Assembly (NCBI GenBank): GCA_023441965.1
Contig: JAEZNB010000022.1
Location: 1 to 29,340, forward strand
Length of the DNA stretch: 29,340 nucleotides
Source of the DNA: Bacillota bacterium
GTDB lineage: Bacteria > Bacillota > Clostridia > Lachnospirales > Lachnospiraceae
Direction of reading: 5' to 3'
Shown here: one piece after another, positions 6,794 to 16,480 of the stretch
How positions within the stretch are numbered: position 1 is the stretch's first letter
Layout: every line of letters begins with the position of its first letter
Made by a program: the position numbers and the translations under genes
Notes under the pieces: generated by a model
Seen by the model: the letters and a program-made list of their open reading frames with translations, nothing else
What the model was told of the DNA's origin: nothing
Database searches by the model: none

Positions 6794-9700
6794 TCATACA
6801 TCGCGTCTTGTGTTGGCAAAAAATGCTTCGATCTGGGCCTGCTCACTGCTTAAGCCCTTCTCCTCCATCTGCATGATGGTCATCAGCATCCTTCTATAAT
6901 CATGAGGTAAGATCTTCTTAAACTTGGGCAGATAATCCTTGAAATTATCCAGAATCTCCTTCCCCTTCTTAGAATTCGTCGATTCCACGTGCTCTGTGAT
7001 CATGCTCTTTAACTCCAGTACATCGTACTTCTCAGTGACTGCTTCGAAGGATACCATTCCCTTATTCAGCTTCTTATAAAGGTCACTGGCTTCGTCAAGA
7101 ACATAGGCGATACCGCCGCTCATACCTGCCGCAAAGTTTTTCCCGGTCTTACCGAGTACCACAACTCTGCCGCCTGTCATGTATTCACAGCCATGGTCGC
7201 CGACACCCTCTACCACTGCCGTCGCTCCGGAGTTACGGACACAGAAGCGTTCTCCCGCAACACCGCTAATAAAGGCTTTTCCGCTGGTAGCACCGTACAG
7301 GGCAACATTTCCGATGATGATGTTCTCCTCCGCCTCAAAGGTACTGCCCTTGGGGGGATAAGCAATCAGCTTGCCGCCGGATAAGCCCTTGCCGAAGTAG
7401 TCGTTACTGTCACCCTCCAGGGCTATGGTCAGTCCCTTGGGGATAAAGGCACCGAAGCTCTGTCCGCCGCTTCCCTGGCACTCAATCACAAAGGTATCCT
7501 CCTTCAGGCTGGTTCCATATCGTTTTGTAATCTCCGAACCCAGAATGGTACCAAAGGTACGATCCGTGTTGGTAACCTGCAGCTTGAGCTTCTGAGAATG
7601 ATTCTTATCCTGCAGCTTGAACTTACTTAAGAGCTGCTTTTCATCCGCCGTATTCTCCAGACCGAAATCATAGGCTTGATCCGGTTGGAAATGGATACTC
7701 TTGCCCTTCTCTTGGAAGGGATTATTTAAAACTGCACTTAAGTCTACCTTACCGGCTCTTTCCTCCTGCTTCAGGGATTCCTTCATTTTCAGTAAATCAG
7801 TGCGTCCTACCAGCTCCTCCAGGGTCTTAACGCCCAGCTTCGCCATGTATTCTCTCAGTTCCTCGGCTACGAAGAGCATAAAGTTCTCCACATACTCCGG
7901 TTTTCCGCGGAAATTCTTCCTAAGCTCCGGATTCTGTGTGGCAACACCGACAGGACAGGTATCCAGGTTACATACTCTCATCATCACACAACCCAGGGTT
8001 ACCAGGGGAGCTGTTGCAAAACCAAACTCCTCTGCTCCAAGCAGGGCTGCAATCAATACATCACGGCCGTTCATCAGCTTTCCGTCGGTCTCGATGACCA
8101 CCTTATTCCGGAGTCCGTTCATGATCAGGGTCTGGTGTGTCTCTGCGAGTCCCAGCTCCCAAGGAAGTCCGGCATTGTAGATCGAGGTCCTGGGTGCTGC
8201 TCCGGTTCCTCCGTCATAGCCGGAGATCAGGATTACTCCGGCCCCAGCCTTGGCAACACCGGCGGCAACTGTACCGACACCTGCTTCCGAAACCAGCTTC
8301 ACGGTGATTCTGGCCTCTTTATTGGCATTCTTCAGATCATAGATCAACTGTGCCAGATCCTCGATGGAATAGATATCATGGTGAGGCGGCGGGGAAATCA
8401 GTCCCACACCGGGAGTGGAATGCCTGGTCTTGGCAATCCAGGGATAGACCTTCTCGGCCGGCAGCTGTCCGCCCTCGCCGGGCTTAGCTCCCTGCGCCAT
8501 TTTAATCTGGATTTCCTTGGCACTGACCAGATATTCAGAGGTCACACCAAAGCGTCCCGAGGCCACCTGTTTGATCGCTGAACAGCGATTCAATCCATCC
8601 TCACCGGGCTTTAAGCGTTCCAGGCTTTCACCGCCCTCACCGCTGTTGGATTTACCACCGAGACGGTTCATGGCGATTGCCAAAGCCTCATGGGCCTCCT
8701 TTGAGATCGACCCGTAGGACATGGCTCCGGTCTTAAAGCGTTTTACGATGGAGGCGGCACTCTCTACCTCCTCGATCGGAATTCCCTTTTCAGGGAAATC
8801 TATTTCAAGTAAGCCTCTTAAATGTATTCTTTCCTGTTCGGCAGTAATCTCCTTGGAATATTCCTTAAAGAGCTCGAAATTGCCGGTTCTGGTGGACTGC
8901 TGGAGCAGATGGATGGTTTTGGGGTTATAGAGATGCTCCTCCTTACCGCTCCGGAATTTGTGGGAGCCATTGCTCTCCAGGGTAAGATCAAGCTCCAGGC
9001 CCAAAGGATCAAAGGCTCTGGAATGAAGCTCATCTACCTGCTTCTCCATATCCTTCAGTGTGATACCCTCGATTCGGCTGACAGTTCCGGTGAAATACTT
9101 CTGGATAACCTCTCTGCTGATACCGATGGCTTCAAATATCTTCGAGCCCTGATAGGACTGGATCGTTGAAATACCCATCTTGGAGGCGATTTTTACGATT
9201 CCCTTTAATACTGCCTTATTATAATCATCTACTGCTGCATAATAGTCCTTATCCAGCATATTTTCCTTGATCAGCTGCTTGATTGTCTCCTGTGCCAGAT
9301 AAGGGTTGACCGCACAGGCACCGTAGCCCAGAAGACAGGCAAAGTGGTGGACATCCCTAGGCTCTGCACTTTCCAGAATCATGGCGAGCGCAGTTCTCTT
9401 CTTGGTCCGGACCAGATGCTGCTGCAGAGCGGATACTGCCAGCAGGGAAGGAATTGCAACATGGTTCTCATCCACACCGCGGTCTGACAGGATCAGGATG
9501 TTTGCTCCTTCCTTATAGGCACGGTCAGCCTCTAAGAACATATGGTCAATTGCCTTCTCCAGAGAAGTGTTCTTATAGTATATCAGAGAAATCACTTCCA
9601 CCTTAAAGCCGGCCTTCTTCATGGTCTTGATTTTTAAGAGGTCTGTGTTGGTAAGGATCGGATTGTTGATCATCAGAACCTTACAGTTCTCAGCCTTCTC

Positions 9701-11371
9701 CTCCAGCAGATTCCCATCCTCTCCGATATAGACGGAGGTGGCAGTCACGATCTCCTCACGGATGGCATCAATTGGCGGATTGGTAACCTGTGCAAAGAGC
9801 TGCTTAAAGTAGTTGAAGAGAGGCGGATGGTTCTTGGACAGGACCGGGATCGGAGAATCGACGCCCATCGCTGCCACTGCCTCCTGCCCGCTGTCAGCCA
9901 TAGGCAGAATCGCAGTTCTATAATCCTCATAGGTATATCCGAATGCCTTCTGAAGCCTTGCCAGCTCCTCATCCGAATATTCTATGATTTTTTTATTGGG
10001 AATATGAAGGTCCTTCAGTCTGACCAAATTAGTATCCAACCACTCACCGTAAGGCTGTCTGGTTGCATAGTCATTCTTCAGATCCTCATCATCAATCAGG
10101 GCGCCCTTCACCGTATCGACTAAGAGCATCTTGCCGGGGCGAAGCCGTTCCTTCTTTAGGATCCGATCAGCCGGTATATCCATTACACCCACCTCGGAGG
10201 AAAGAATGACATAATCATCCTTGGTGATATAGTAACGGGAAGGTCTTAGACCATTACGGTCCAGAACAGCACCCATGACATCTCCGTCGGAAAAGAGGAT
10301 GGAGGCAGGTCCGTCCCAGGATTCCATCATAGTGGCATAATACTGATAAAAATCCCTCTTCTCCCTGCTGATACTGGAATCATTGTTCCAGGGCTCAGGG
10401 ATCGTAATCATTACCGCAAGGGGCAGCTCCATACCGCTCATAACCAGAAATTCCAGCGTATTATCCAGCATGGCAGAATCAGAGCCCTCCGCATTCACCA
10501 CCGGAAGGACCTTATGAAGCTCATCCTTCAGGTATTTGGATTCCATGGTCTCTTCTCTGGCCAGCATTTTATCCGCATTACCTCGGATCGTATTGATTTC
10601 ACCGTTATGCACGATGAGTCTGTTGGGATGGGCCCGCTGCCAGCTGGGATTTGTATTTGTGGAGAATCTGGAATGCACAATGGCAATTGCACTCTCATAT
10701 TCCTTCTCCTGCAGATCCTGGAAGAAGAGACGGAGCTGGTTCACCAAAAACATTCCCTTATATACGATGGTCCGGCTGGACAAGGACACCACATAAGTGT
10801 TGTCATTGCTCTGTTCGAAGATTCGTCTGATGATGTAAAGCTTGCGGTCAAAATCAACACCCGGCTTTACATTGGCAGGCTTCTTAATAAAGCACTGAAG
10901 GATATGGGGCATACAGGCAATGGCCCGTTCTCCCAGAACCTGAGACCTGGTAGGCACTTCTCTCCAGCCCAGGAATTTGAGCCCTTCCTTCTCTGTGATG
11001 ATCTCGAACATCTTCTTGGCCTGGTTACGGCTCAGCTCCTCCTGTGGAAAGAAGAACATACCAACACCGTATTCTCTCTCTCCCCCCAAATCAATCCCCA
11101 GGGGCTTCACTACCTTGGAAAAGAACTTATGAGAGATCTGAAGCAGGATACCGACACCGTCTCCGGTCTGACCATTGGCATCCTTACCGGCCCGGTGTTC
11201 CAGATTCTCGACTATCTTCAGGGCATTTTCCACTGTCTCATGGGTTTTTAGACCCTTCATATGAACTACTGCACCAATTCCGCAGTTATCATGCTCAAAG
11301 CGTGGATCATAGAGTCCCTGCGGAACCTGTGTTGTTTCCTCTCTCATCTTCATCTTCATAGGCATTCCCAT
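6794..11371 (-). CDS. gltB: Glutamate synthase large (alpha) subunit
   Basis: GltB hydrolyses glutamine and channels the ammonia to 2-oxoglutarate, giving two glutamates; with glutamine synthetase it is the main nitrogen-assimilation route. The 1525-residue product has all domains: the N-terminal Ntn amidotransferase with the nucleophile in EHDNCGIGAV (Cys30, so a 29-residue propeptide is expected to be removed); the central domain; the FMN domain (LKPGEDGLNRCSAIKQVASG, SGYDGGTGAAPRTS); the 3Fe-4S motif CVMMRVCNLDTC near 1127-1138; and the C-terminal GxGxG beta-helix (GSGGQSFGAFIPKG onward). The first ATG directly abuts AAAAGG; the third codon (ATG at 11365) has better spacing and could be the true start. 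A long structured leader lies upstream. Confidence 0.96.
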   Translation of the reverse strand: MGMPMKMKMREETTQVPQGLYDPRFEHDNCGIGAVVHMKGLKTHETVENALKIVENLEHRAGKDANGQTGDGVGILLQISHKFFSKVVKPLGIDLGGEREYGVGMFFFPQEELSRNQAKKMFEIITEKEGLKFLGWREVPTRSQVLGERAIACMPHILQCFIKKPANVKPGVDFDRKLYIIRRIFEQSNDNTYVVSLSSRTIVYKGMFLVNQLRLFFQDLQEKEYESAIAIVHSRFSTNTNPSWQRAHPNRLIVHNGEINTIRGNADKMLAREETMESKYLKDELHKVLPVVNAEGSDSAMLDNTLEFLVMSGMELPLAVMITIPEPWNNDSSISREKRDFYQYYATMMESWDGPASILFSDGDVMGAVLDRNGLRPSRYYITKDDYVILSSEVGVMDIPADRILKKERLRPGKMLLVDTVKGALIDDEDLKNDYATRQPYGEWLDTNLVRLKDLHIPNKKIIEYSDEELARLQKAFGYTYEDYRTAILPMADSGQEAVAAMGVDSPIPVLSKNHPPLFNYFKQLFAQVTNPPIDAIREEIVTATSVYIGEDGNLLEEKAENCKVLMINNPILTNTDLLKIKTMKKAGFKVEVISLIYYKNTSLEKAIDHMFLEADRAYKEGANILILSDRGVDENHVAIPSLLAVSALQQHLVRTKKRTALAMILESAEPRDVHHFACLLGYGACAVNPYLAQETIKQLIKENMLDKDYYAAVDDYNKAVLKGIVKIASKMGISTIQSYQGSKIFEAIGISREVIQKYFTGTVSRIEGITLKDMEKQVDELHSRAFDPLGLELDLTLESNGSHKFRSGKEEHLYNPKTIHLLQQSTRTGNFELFKEYSKEITAEQERIHLRGLLEIDFPEKGIPIEEVESAASIVKRFKTGAMSYGSISKEAHEALAIAMNRLGGKSNSGEGGESLERLKPGEDGLNRCSAIKQVASGRFGVTSEYLVSAKEIQIKMAQGAKPGEGGQLPAEKVYPWIAKTRHSTPGVGLISPPPHHDIYSIEDLAQLIYDLKNANKEARITVKLVSEAGVGTVAAGVAKAGAGVILISGYDGGTGAAPRTSIYNAGLPWELGLAETHQTLIMNGLRNKVVIETDGKLMNGRDVLIAALLGAEEFGFATAPLVTLGCVMMRVCNLDTCPVGVATQNPELRKNFRGKPEYVENFMLFVAEELREYMAKLGVKTLEELVGRTDLLKMKESLKQEERAGKVDLSAVLNNPFQEKGKSIHFQPDQAYDFGLENTADEKQLLSKFKLQDKNHSQKLKLQVTNTDRTFGTILGSEITKRYGTSLKEDTFVIECQGSGGQSFGAFIPKGLTIALEGDSNDYFGKGLSGGKLIAYPPKGSTFEAEENIIIGNVALYGATSGKAFISGVAGERFCVRNSGATAVVEGVGDHGCEYMTGGRVVVLGKTGKNFAAGMSGGIAYVLDEASDLYKKLNKGMVSFEAVTEKYDVLELKSMITEHVESTNSKKGKEILDNFKDYLPKFKKILPHDYRRMLMTIMQMEEKGLSSEQAQIEAFFANTRRDV

Positions 11372-11409
11372 CCTTTTCCATTATGATATCCTTTTGCTGC
11401 AACCTGTCA

Positions 11410-11514
11410 GGGATGAATCCCGATGCGCGCCACTCCGGTATAAACCGGAATCATTGTTACAATAGGATTTTTTACTTATATATCGGAAGAAACACGCTTT
11501 GCGTGTTTCTCCGG
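11410..11514 (-). other. Structured leader segment of gltB (three hairpins)
   Basis: Downstream of the attenuator-like hairpin, the gltB leader carries three more inverted repeats on the minus strand: GAAACACGC/GCGTGTTTC with loop AAA (11489-11509, extended by CGG/CCG around a bulge), TCCGGT/ACCGGA (11434-11449) and GGGAT/ATCCC (11410-11421). I cannot assign them to a known riboswitch class. They could form the regulatory part of an attenuation system or simply stabilise the mRNA. Confidence 0.45.
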
Positions 11515-11530
11515 TCGCGTGCGCGTTTGC

Positions 11531-11584
11531 ACAAAAATAAGGGCGTTTACAGACTATTCCTAAGAATAGTCCTTAAACGCCCTT
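11531..11584 (-). terminator. Strong terminator-like hairpin at the start of the gltB leader (possible attenuator)
   Basis: AAGGGCGTTTA plus GACTATTC pair with GAATAGTC plus TAAACGCCCTT (19 bp, one 2x2 internal loop, 4-nt loop; 11539-11584). On the minus strand the hairpin is followed by ATTTTTGTG. It begins only a few bases after the expected start of transcription from the promoter at 11599-11627. It is either a transcription attenuator for gltB or the terminator of the upstream pil operon. Confidence 0.65.
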
Positions 11585-11598
11585 GTTTATTGGTGTTG

Positions 11599-11627
11599 AT
11601 TATAATATATCTTTTTTGATATTGCAA
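11599..11627 (-). promoter_or_regulatory. Sigma-A promoter for gltB-gltD
   Basis: TTGCAA (11622-11627), a 17-nt spacer and a perfect TATAAT (11599-11604) on the minus strand match consensus in 10 of 12 positions. The predicted transcript would start near 11592 and have a leader of about 220 nt. The surroundings are very AT-rich, so a chance match is possible. Confidence 0.5.
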
Positions 11628-11755
11628 GTATATTTTTATTATATTTTAGATATGGTAAAAATTTGACAAATGCTTCCGGTAGAGTTCTTCCTGTTCGAGG
11701 GAAGAATGTCAGACCGAATATAGTAAGGAATGACAGTACAACTCAAGGGAGAAGG

Positions 11756-14700
11756 TCAGTCCAGATCAAATAAAAGTCTTCCGATCAGATTCGCTTTTAT
11801 CCCTTGCCTCAGCTGATAATTCTCATTTGTTACCACTAACTGAAAACAGTCCTTCCCCTCATTTTTTAAGGCACTTAGGTCCTCTATGGGTAAATCAAAG
11901 TAGTAATGCTTACCGGGAAGGACCTGATATCCTCCTTCCTTCCCGGGCTCCTGATAGACCGGTGCCCTGCTGCCATCCTCCTCCTGAAAGACCTCGGGGG
12001 AAGCCGGTATAGGTTGGCCCTGGGCATCCTGATAATAGATCCGTGTAACAAGACAATTGGTCATGAGGTTCGTATCCTCGACCTCAAAGTAAATTCTTCT
12101 TACATAACCGGCCGGCTGCTCCGGGTTCTCATACAGCACATACTCTCCTCCCGGGTTGATGACAGCCTCCCGATTCGTAATCCGGATCCTTGGCGCTGTG
12201 ATCCCTGCCTGATAGGAGGCGATCATGGTATTAATAAAGAGCTTTACCTCATAGCCGTCATAAGGGGGTTCTGTTCCCTCCTCTACCAAGGCATCAATGG
12301 CGGAATGTCCGACTACGGTATACATTACATTTCCCTTACTATAAATATAGTAATTATTCCTCGCATCATTCGGAGAGGTGGAATAGGGTCCCACGTTCTC
12401 TGCCGAAGCATCGGAAAGGCAGAACCATACCATAACCTGGGGATCATCCAGATTCAGCTGATAATACTGGGCATGAGATTCACCGATCCGGAATCTGTCC
12501 GGTATATCATAGGGATAGGAGGTAATCTGGCCCTCATTCACCTTGGTTACAACGTTGGTTTTATATTGGGAAATGGCCGTGCCCTTCACAATCTGATTCC
12601 CCATAGTGTTAAAGGGTGGATACTCCCTGTTCGTGCTGTAAAGCTCGTCTGCAATCGGAGAATAGCCGCTGCCGGTGCTCCCGGGATTGCTGTAGGCCAC
12701 CAGGGCAGGATAGGTCAATCCCTGGACCTCAGGGTAACAGGTGGCTCCCTCCGTCAGCTTGCCTTCCTTATAGATATCCTTAGCCTGACTGGGCATGGAA
12801 GCCGAGTCATATGGGGTCCTATCCCCCTCCGGTCTTAAGATTCCAAAGCGATCCAGACCCAAACGGTTCCGAAAGTAACGGTTGATCCCATAGCCCCAGA
12901 AGCTAAGGCCCTGCCGAACGGGCTCATACTCACTCTGCCGCAGGTTCACAAAGGAGGTGGTATCATGAGTAAAGAGTACGCTTTTTCCGCTGTTGATAAA
13001 GGCTCTGATATTATCCAAGGCTCCGTCCTGATTATGTATGTCAGAGTAACAGTCCCCAAAGCCCAGGATCAGCATATCATAAGACCTTCTCACTCCGTAT
13101 TCATCCACATACACCAGCTTGTCCGTCTCCTCGGGACGGTTGGGGTCATAGGCAGAACCGCTTCCTGTGTAAAGACTTTGAAACTGGTCTACCGTAATGG
13201 TCTTCATTCGGACATTGAAATCCTCCAGATCCCTTGTATATTCATAGAAGAGGCTGCTCTTCCCCTCCGGGGGATTCATCAGGGCTTCCAGATTGACCGT
13301 AGATTTATTACCGGTGATCTGAAGAACGTGGATCCGGGTTTTCAGGACTTCTGTCTCCGACAGAGGGATGGAGGTGAAGGCTGCAAAGCCACTTTCCTCT
13401 GCCCGGATGACTGCTCGGTCCGTCTGCCATACTCTTAGCCTCCAGGGTATGGCATCCGCATATTTCTCGTCCAGGGTTCTTGTTATGGTTACTGTACTAC
13501 CTGCCACTGCTTGTCCTGTGGCAATCGCTTCCTCCGGAATATAGCTGCCATCGGCATTCCGATCGATGAAGAGGCACCAGCTATAGCCGATCCCGGCTTC
13601 CTCATCGGAAGGCCCCTTGATGCGAAACTGAAATTGCAGGGTTCTTCCCGTGATTCGGGTGGAAGGGTCCTCTTCCTCATACTCACGGGGTGCTGACAGC
13701 ATCTGGATGGAAAGCCTATCCTTAGACAGCATCTCTGTCAGCTCCTCCCTGACAGTACGGTAGCCGGAAGCCTGTGTCAGGTCATTTATCAGATACAGAT
13801 TGCTGCAGCCCCTGCTGCCTTGCAGAAATTGATAAAGGTTCGAGGAATCATCCACAACCTTCCTATCACATTCATACAGGCTTTTTTCCAGCAGCACAGG
13901 ATAACCGGCCTCCACATACTCCTCCAGCTGCTCCTTCTTTAAGGATGTAATGTCATTGCCAGAGAAGCGGTATAGGTCAGCCCTTTCGAACATGGCGGCT
14001 GAGCTGAAGCCCTTTAGAAGCTCCATTCTGTTGACCGACACATCCTCACTGAACTTAAGATAATCTATGGCCTTGAGGATCGTTTCCCCCTCCCTTAAGG
14101 CACCCTTGAGGGTGTCGTAGGCAGCAATCCGATCTCCGACATGGAGATAGACCATTCCATCCAGAGCTGGATCATTATAGCTGGGTCTGCCGGAGGGGTC
14201 CTTCTTCATGGTTCCTGTGTTTGTCCCGATATAGATGAGATCGTAGGTGCTGTTCAGATCCTCCTGCCGTCCGATGAACTCTGCCGTGGTCCGCTGATCT
14301 ATATGAAGCATACCGGAAAGGCCGGGCATCAGCTGTCGGACCTTCTGTACGGTCAGGGAAAAATCCCTACAGGGCTGAAGCTCCAGGATACGTAATTTTC
14401 TTGTAAACGGTTTCCCTTCATATCTGTAGTTTATCAAATACTCCACTGCCTGCAAAGGAGTGGCATCTGTCGGCCGAGAGCCCGATGAAGTCTCCAGATA
14501 GTCAAAGAATTCCCTGTTATAGTCATAGGGCGTGTGGGTATCCTCCAGTATACTCCTGGATTCCAGAAAGTACTGAACAATATTGGAGGTGCCGTTATAG
14601 GAATAGGTATTCCTGATCACAGTGTCATGGCAGATACCGGCGATCCAGCTTACGAGTATGTCACTGCCGTTCAGGTACTTCGTATAGCTCTCCTGTGCCA

Positions 14701-15889
14701 TATAGTCCGGTTTTGAACCGTCCGGATAAGGGGGCAGGAAGGTATATTCTCCCCAGTAGCTTCTGGAGCTTTCGGGCAGACTTTCTTCGGCATATACTCC
14801 CGTAGCTCTGCCCGAAACGATACCTTCACGAATGAGTGGCGTCTCTGTTCCCCCATTGCTGTTCAGGTACAGATTATAGAACTCCATGGGTTCTCTATGG
14901 CGGAGCATGAGCAGAAGTTTATAGACATTATTGGAATAGCCGTTACAGCTCTCCGTGCAGACCGGACCCTTGACAGAGACAGGAGTACCGGGTGGAGCCG
15001 TGATGCAGGTGATATCATAGATGAGAGGAGCCCTCTCTTCCACTACTCCGACCTTCATGAACAGCTCCAGTGCTGTCTGCCAGTTCAGATCCTTCTCCTG
15101 AAAGCTTAGGGAATACCGGTTCGGAGAAGCGGATATCCCTGTGGTATCCCTTCCGTAGCTCTCCCAGAGAGAAATCACCGTACCACTGCCTGCCTGAGCC
15201 CTGGGACTGATGCTGATCAGATCCGCATTGGCAATTAAGTCGATCTCTCCCGCTTCATTCGCTCCTTCGGGTTGCTTTTGATAGCTGCCCTGCTGCTGCA
15301 GATCGTAATATTTCGTAAAGGAGGCCACATTCTGATTGAGCTCCTCCGGTGTCACCGTCACTACCCTGACATGATAGCTGTCCAGCTCCTCCTCCGGAAG
15401 ATGCAGGATCTGTCTTTTGAAGATCTCCTTATTCCTGAACTTCCACAGGTTGGCCGGTACATAGCAGCCTAGGTCAGCACGATAGGTCCATTCAGCAGGG
15501 TTATCACTGCTCTCCAGGGCAGCCTTCCGAACTATCTCAAAGGCCCCTCTGGCGATGGAATCGACCGGCCCCCAAAGGGGATTTTCATAGCTGGACAGAG
15601 AGATATCCACCGGCTCCTGTCCTCCGACCAGATATCCGATCTGCCCCATGCCCCGATAGGGTACAAGCTCCAGTATAAGAAAAGGATTTTCTGCAGTCCC
15701 GGTTTCTGCCGACGGATCAAAGCCCGGAAACTTCAGATATCCGCTTCCTGTACCGGCTGCTCCTGCATCCATCCCACCCAAAGTCATCAAAAGCAGGCAG
15801 ATGATGACAGCCAGAAGGATGCTAAGAAGATAAATGATTCTGCTCTTTATTCTGTTTTTCAGATGATCTCTTACTTGCTTCTTATTCAT
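11756..15889 (-). CDS. Giant exported modular protein at the end of the pil operon (DUF5057-like)
   Basis: The product has 1377 residues. A basic N-terminus (MNKKQVRDHLKNRIKSR) is followed by a hydrophobic stretch (about 18-36) and GGMDAGAAG, a plausible signal-peptidase site, so most of it should be outside the membrane. At least three modules start with a similar strand: FLILELVPYRG (about 70), LRILELQPCRD (about 499) and RIHVLQITGNK (about 852). Each is followed later by a second strand (ADLISISP, YDLIYIGT, YDMLILGF), and the last two also by an L-x2-Y/F-x3-G-x-VL element, recalling class I glutamine-amidotransferase-like folds without obvious catalytic residues. A beta-rich Ig-like segment (about 750-840) and a C-terminal beta domain complete it. 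I recall DUF5057 for such proteins, unverified. The ATG at 15889 has TTGGAGG six bases upstream. It is the last gene of the pil operon, suggesting a tip adhesin, scaffold or secreted substrate. Confidence 0.75.
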   Translation of the reverse strand: MNKKQVRDHLKNRIKSRIIYLLSILLAVIICLLLMTLGGMDAGAAGTGSGYLKFPGFDPSAETGTAENPFLILELVPYRGMGQIGYLVGGQEPVDISLSSYENPLWGPVDSIARGAFEIVRKAALESSDNPAEWTYRADLGCYVPANLWKFRNKEIFKRQILHLPEEELDSYHVRVVTVTPEELNQNVASFTKYYDLQQQGSYQKQPEGANEAGEIDLIANADLISISPRAQAGSGTVISLWESYGRDTTGISASPNRYSLSFQEKDLNWQTALELFMKVGVVEERAPLIYDITCITAPPGTPVSVKGPVCTESCNGYSNNVYKLLLMLRHREPMEFYNLYLNSNGGTETPLIREGIVSGRATGVYAEESLPESSRSYWGEYTFLPPYPDGSKPDYMAQESYTKYLNGSDILVSWIAGICHDTVIRNTYSYNGTSNIVQYFLESRSILEDTHTPYDYNREFFDYLETSSGSRPTDATPLQAVEYLINYRYEGKPFTRKLRILELQPCRDFSLTVQKVRQLMPGLSGMLHIDQRTTAEFIGRQEDLNSTYDLIYIGTNTGTMKKDPSGRPSYNDPALDGMVYLHVGDRIAAYDTLKGALREGETILKAIDYLKFSEDVSVNRMELLKGFSSAAMFERADLYRFSGNDITSLKKEQLEEYVEAGYPVLLEKSLYECDRKVVDDSSNLYQFLQGSRGCSNLYLINDLTQASGYRTVREELTEMLSKDRLSIQMLSAPREYEEEDPSTRITGRTLQFQFRIKGPSDEEAGIGYSWCLFIDRNADGSYIPEEAIATGQAVAGSTVTITRTLDEKYADAIPWRLRVWQTDRAVIRAEESGFAAFTSIPLSETEVLKTRIHVLQITGNKSTVNLEALMNPPEGKSSLFYEYTRDLEDFNVRMKTITVDQFQSLYTGSGSAYDPNRPEETDKLVYVDEYGVRRSYDMLILGFGDCYSDIHNQDGALDNIRAFINSGKSVLFTHDTTSFVNLRQSEYEPVRQGLSFWGYGINRYFRNRLGLDRFGILRPEGDRTPYDSASMPSQAKDIYKEGKLTEGATCYPEVQGLTYPALVAYSNPGSTGSGYSPIADELYSTNREYPPFNTMGNQIVKGTAISQYKTNVVTKVNEGQITSYPYDIPDRFRIGESHAQYYQLNLDDPQVMVWFCLSDASAENVGPYSTSPNDARNNYYIYSKGNVMYTVVGHSAIDALVEEGTEPPYDGYEVKLFINTMIASYQAGITAPRIRITNREAVINPGGEYVLYENPEQPAGYVRRIYFEVEDTNLMTNCLVTRIYYQDAQGQPIPASPEVFQEEDGSRAPVYQEPGKEGGYQVLPGKHYYFDLPIEDLSALKNEGKDCFQLVVTNENYQLRQGIKANLIGRLLFDLD

Positions 15890-15939
15890 AGGAACCTCCA
15901 ACGGAGTAAGTCCTTCCCTGTTGATTTCTATCTTTCCTT

Positions 15940-16446
15940 CTATTCGGAATCCAACGCTCTGACCTGATTCCGGAGCAGAATGATATAGTCCGGAACGGTA
16001 TAGGACTGATCCTTATATTGAAGCTGCAGAAAGATTCGAATCTGCTGCTTCCTATCCCCGATCCCGGTATCCTCTACCTGAAGCTCCTCTACATAACGGC
16101 CAAAGAGGCTCTGCTTCCCCGTCTCACTGCCCCCATCGGTTACCTTCTCGAATAATAGGGTTTGATCTGCCCTGTTGAGGGTTATGATATACATCAGATC
16201 ACAGTGCTTGATTCTTAGGGTATCGGAGGCGGCATCAAATTTTACGTTCTCCGCTTCCAGGATCAGTTCATTCATCTGGCTTAAGATCAGCTGGGCTTCC
16301 ATCTGAAGGCTGATTTCTTCCTTGGTCCTGCGGTAATGGCTACTGCCGGCGTAGAGGAAGACTGCCACCGAGCCTGCGATTAAGATGGAGATGGCGACTG
16401 CAATCACCAGCTCCGGTATGGTAAAGCCCTTATTCTCCTCCCCCAA
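15940..16446 (-). CDS. Minor pilin / pseudopilin, GspJ-like
   Basis: The 168-residue protein has a class III prepilin signal: a short leader MGEENKG, then FTIPELVIAVAISILIAGS with Glu5 after the predicted Gly cleavage site. The globular part contains a beta-rich segment ending IILLRNQV. Its place in the operon, directly after the GspH-like gene and before the giant protein, and its length suit a J-type minor pilin; the subtype is inferred from order and general shape, not from a specific motif. It starts with TTG at 16446, with GAGGAGGG five to six bases upstream. The gap to the previous stop is 34 nt. Confidence 0.75.
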   Translation of the reverse strand: MGEENKGFTIPELVIAVAISILIAGSVAVFLYAGSSHYRRTKEEISLQMEAQLILSQMNELILEAENVKFDAASDTLRIKHCDLMYIITLNRADQTLLFEKVTDGGSETGKQSLFGRYVEELQVEDTGIGDRKQQIRIFLQLQYKDQSYTVPDYIILLRNQVRALDSE

Positions 16447-16480
16447 TCTATCCCTCCTCTGTCAATATAAAGGCATAGCA

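Noticed and set aside
10514..11251. 245-codon plus-strand reading frame inside gltB
   Set aside because: Shadow of the unmistakable gltB frame.
11372..11598. Glutamine riboswitch or T-box in the gltB leader
   Set aside because: No conserved glnA/downstream-peptide core and no T-box sequence could be found; the terminator-like hairpin comes first rather than last.
11685..11706. Hairpin TTCTTCC/GGAAGAA after the giant protein gene as its terminator
   Set aside because: Seven base pairs, 8-nt loop and no following T-run; the hairpin at 11539-11584 is far stronger.
11906..12838. 310-codon plus-strand reading frame inside the giant exported protein gene
   Set aside because: Antisense to a complete frame with signal peptide and operon context; no ribosome site and no recognisable protein features.
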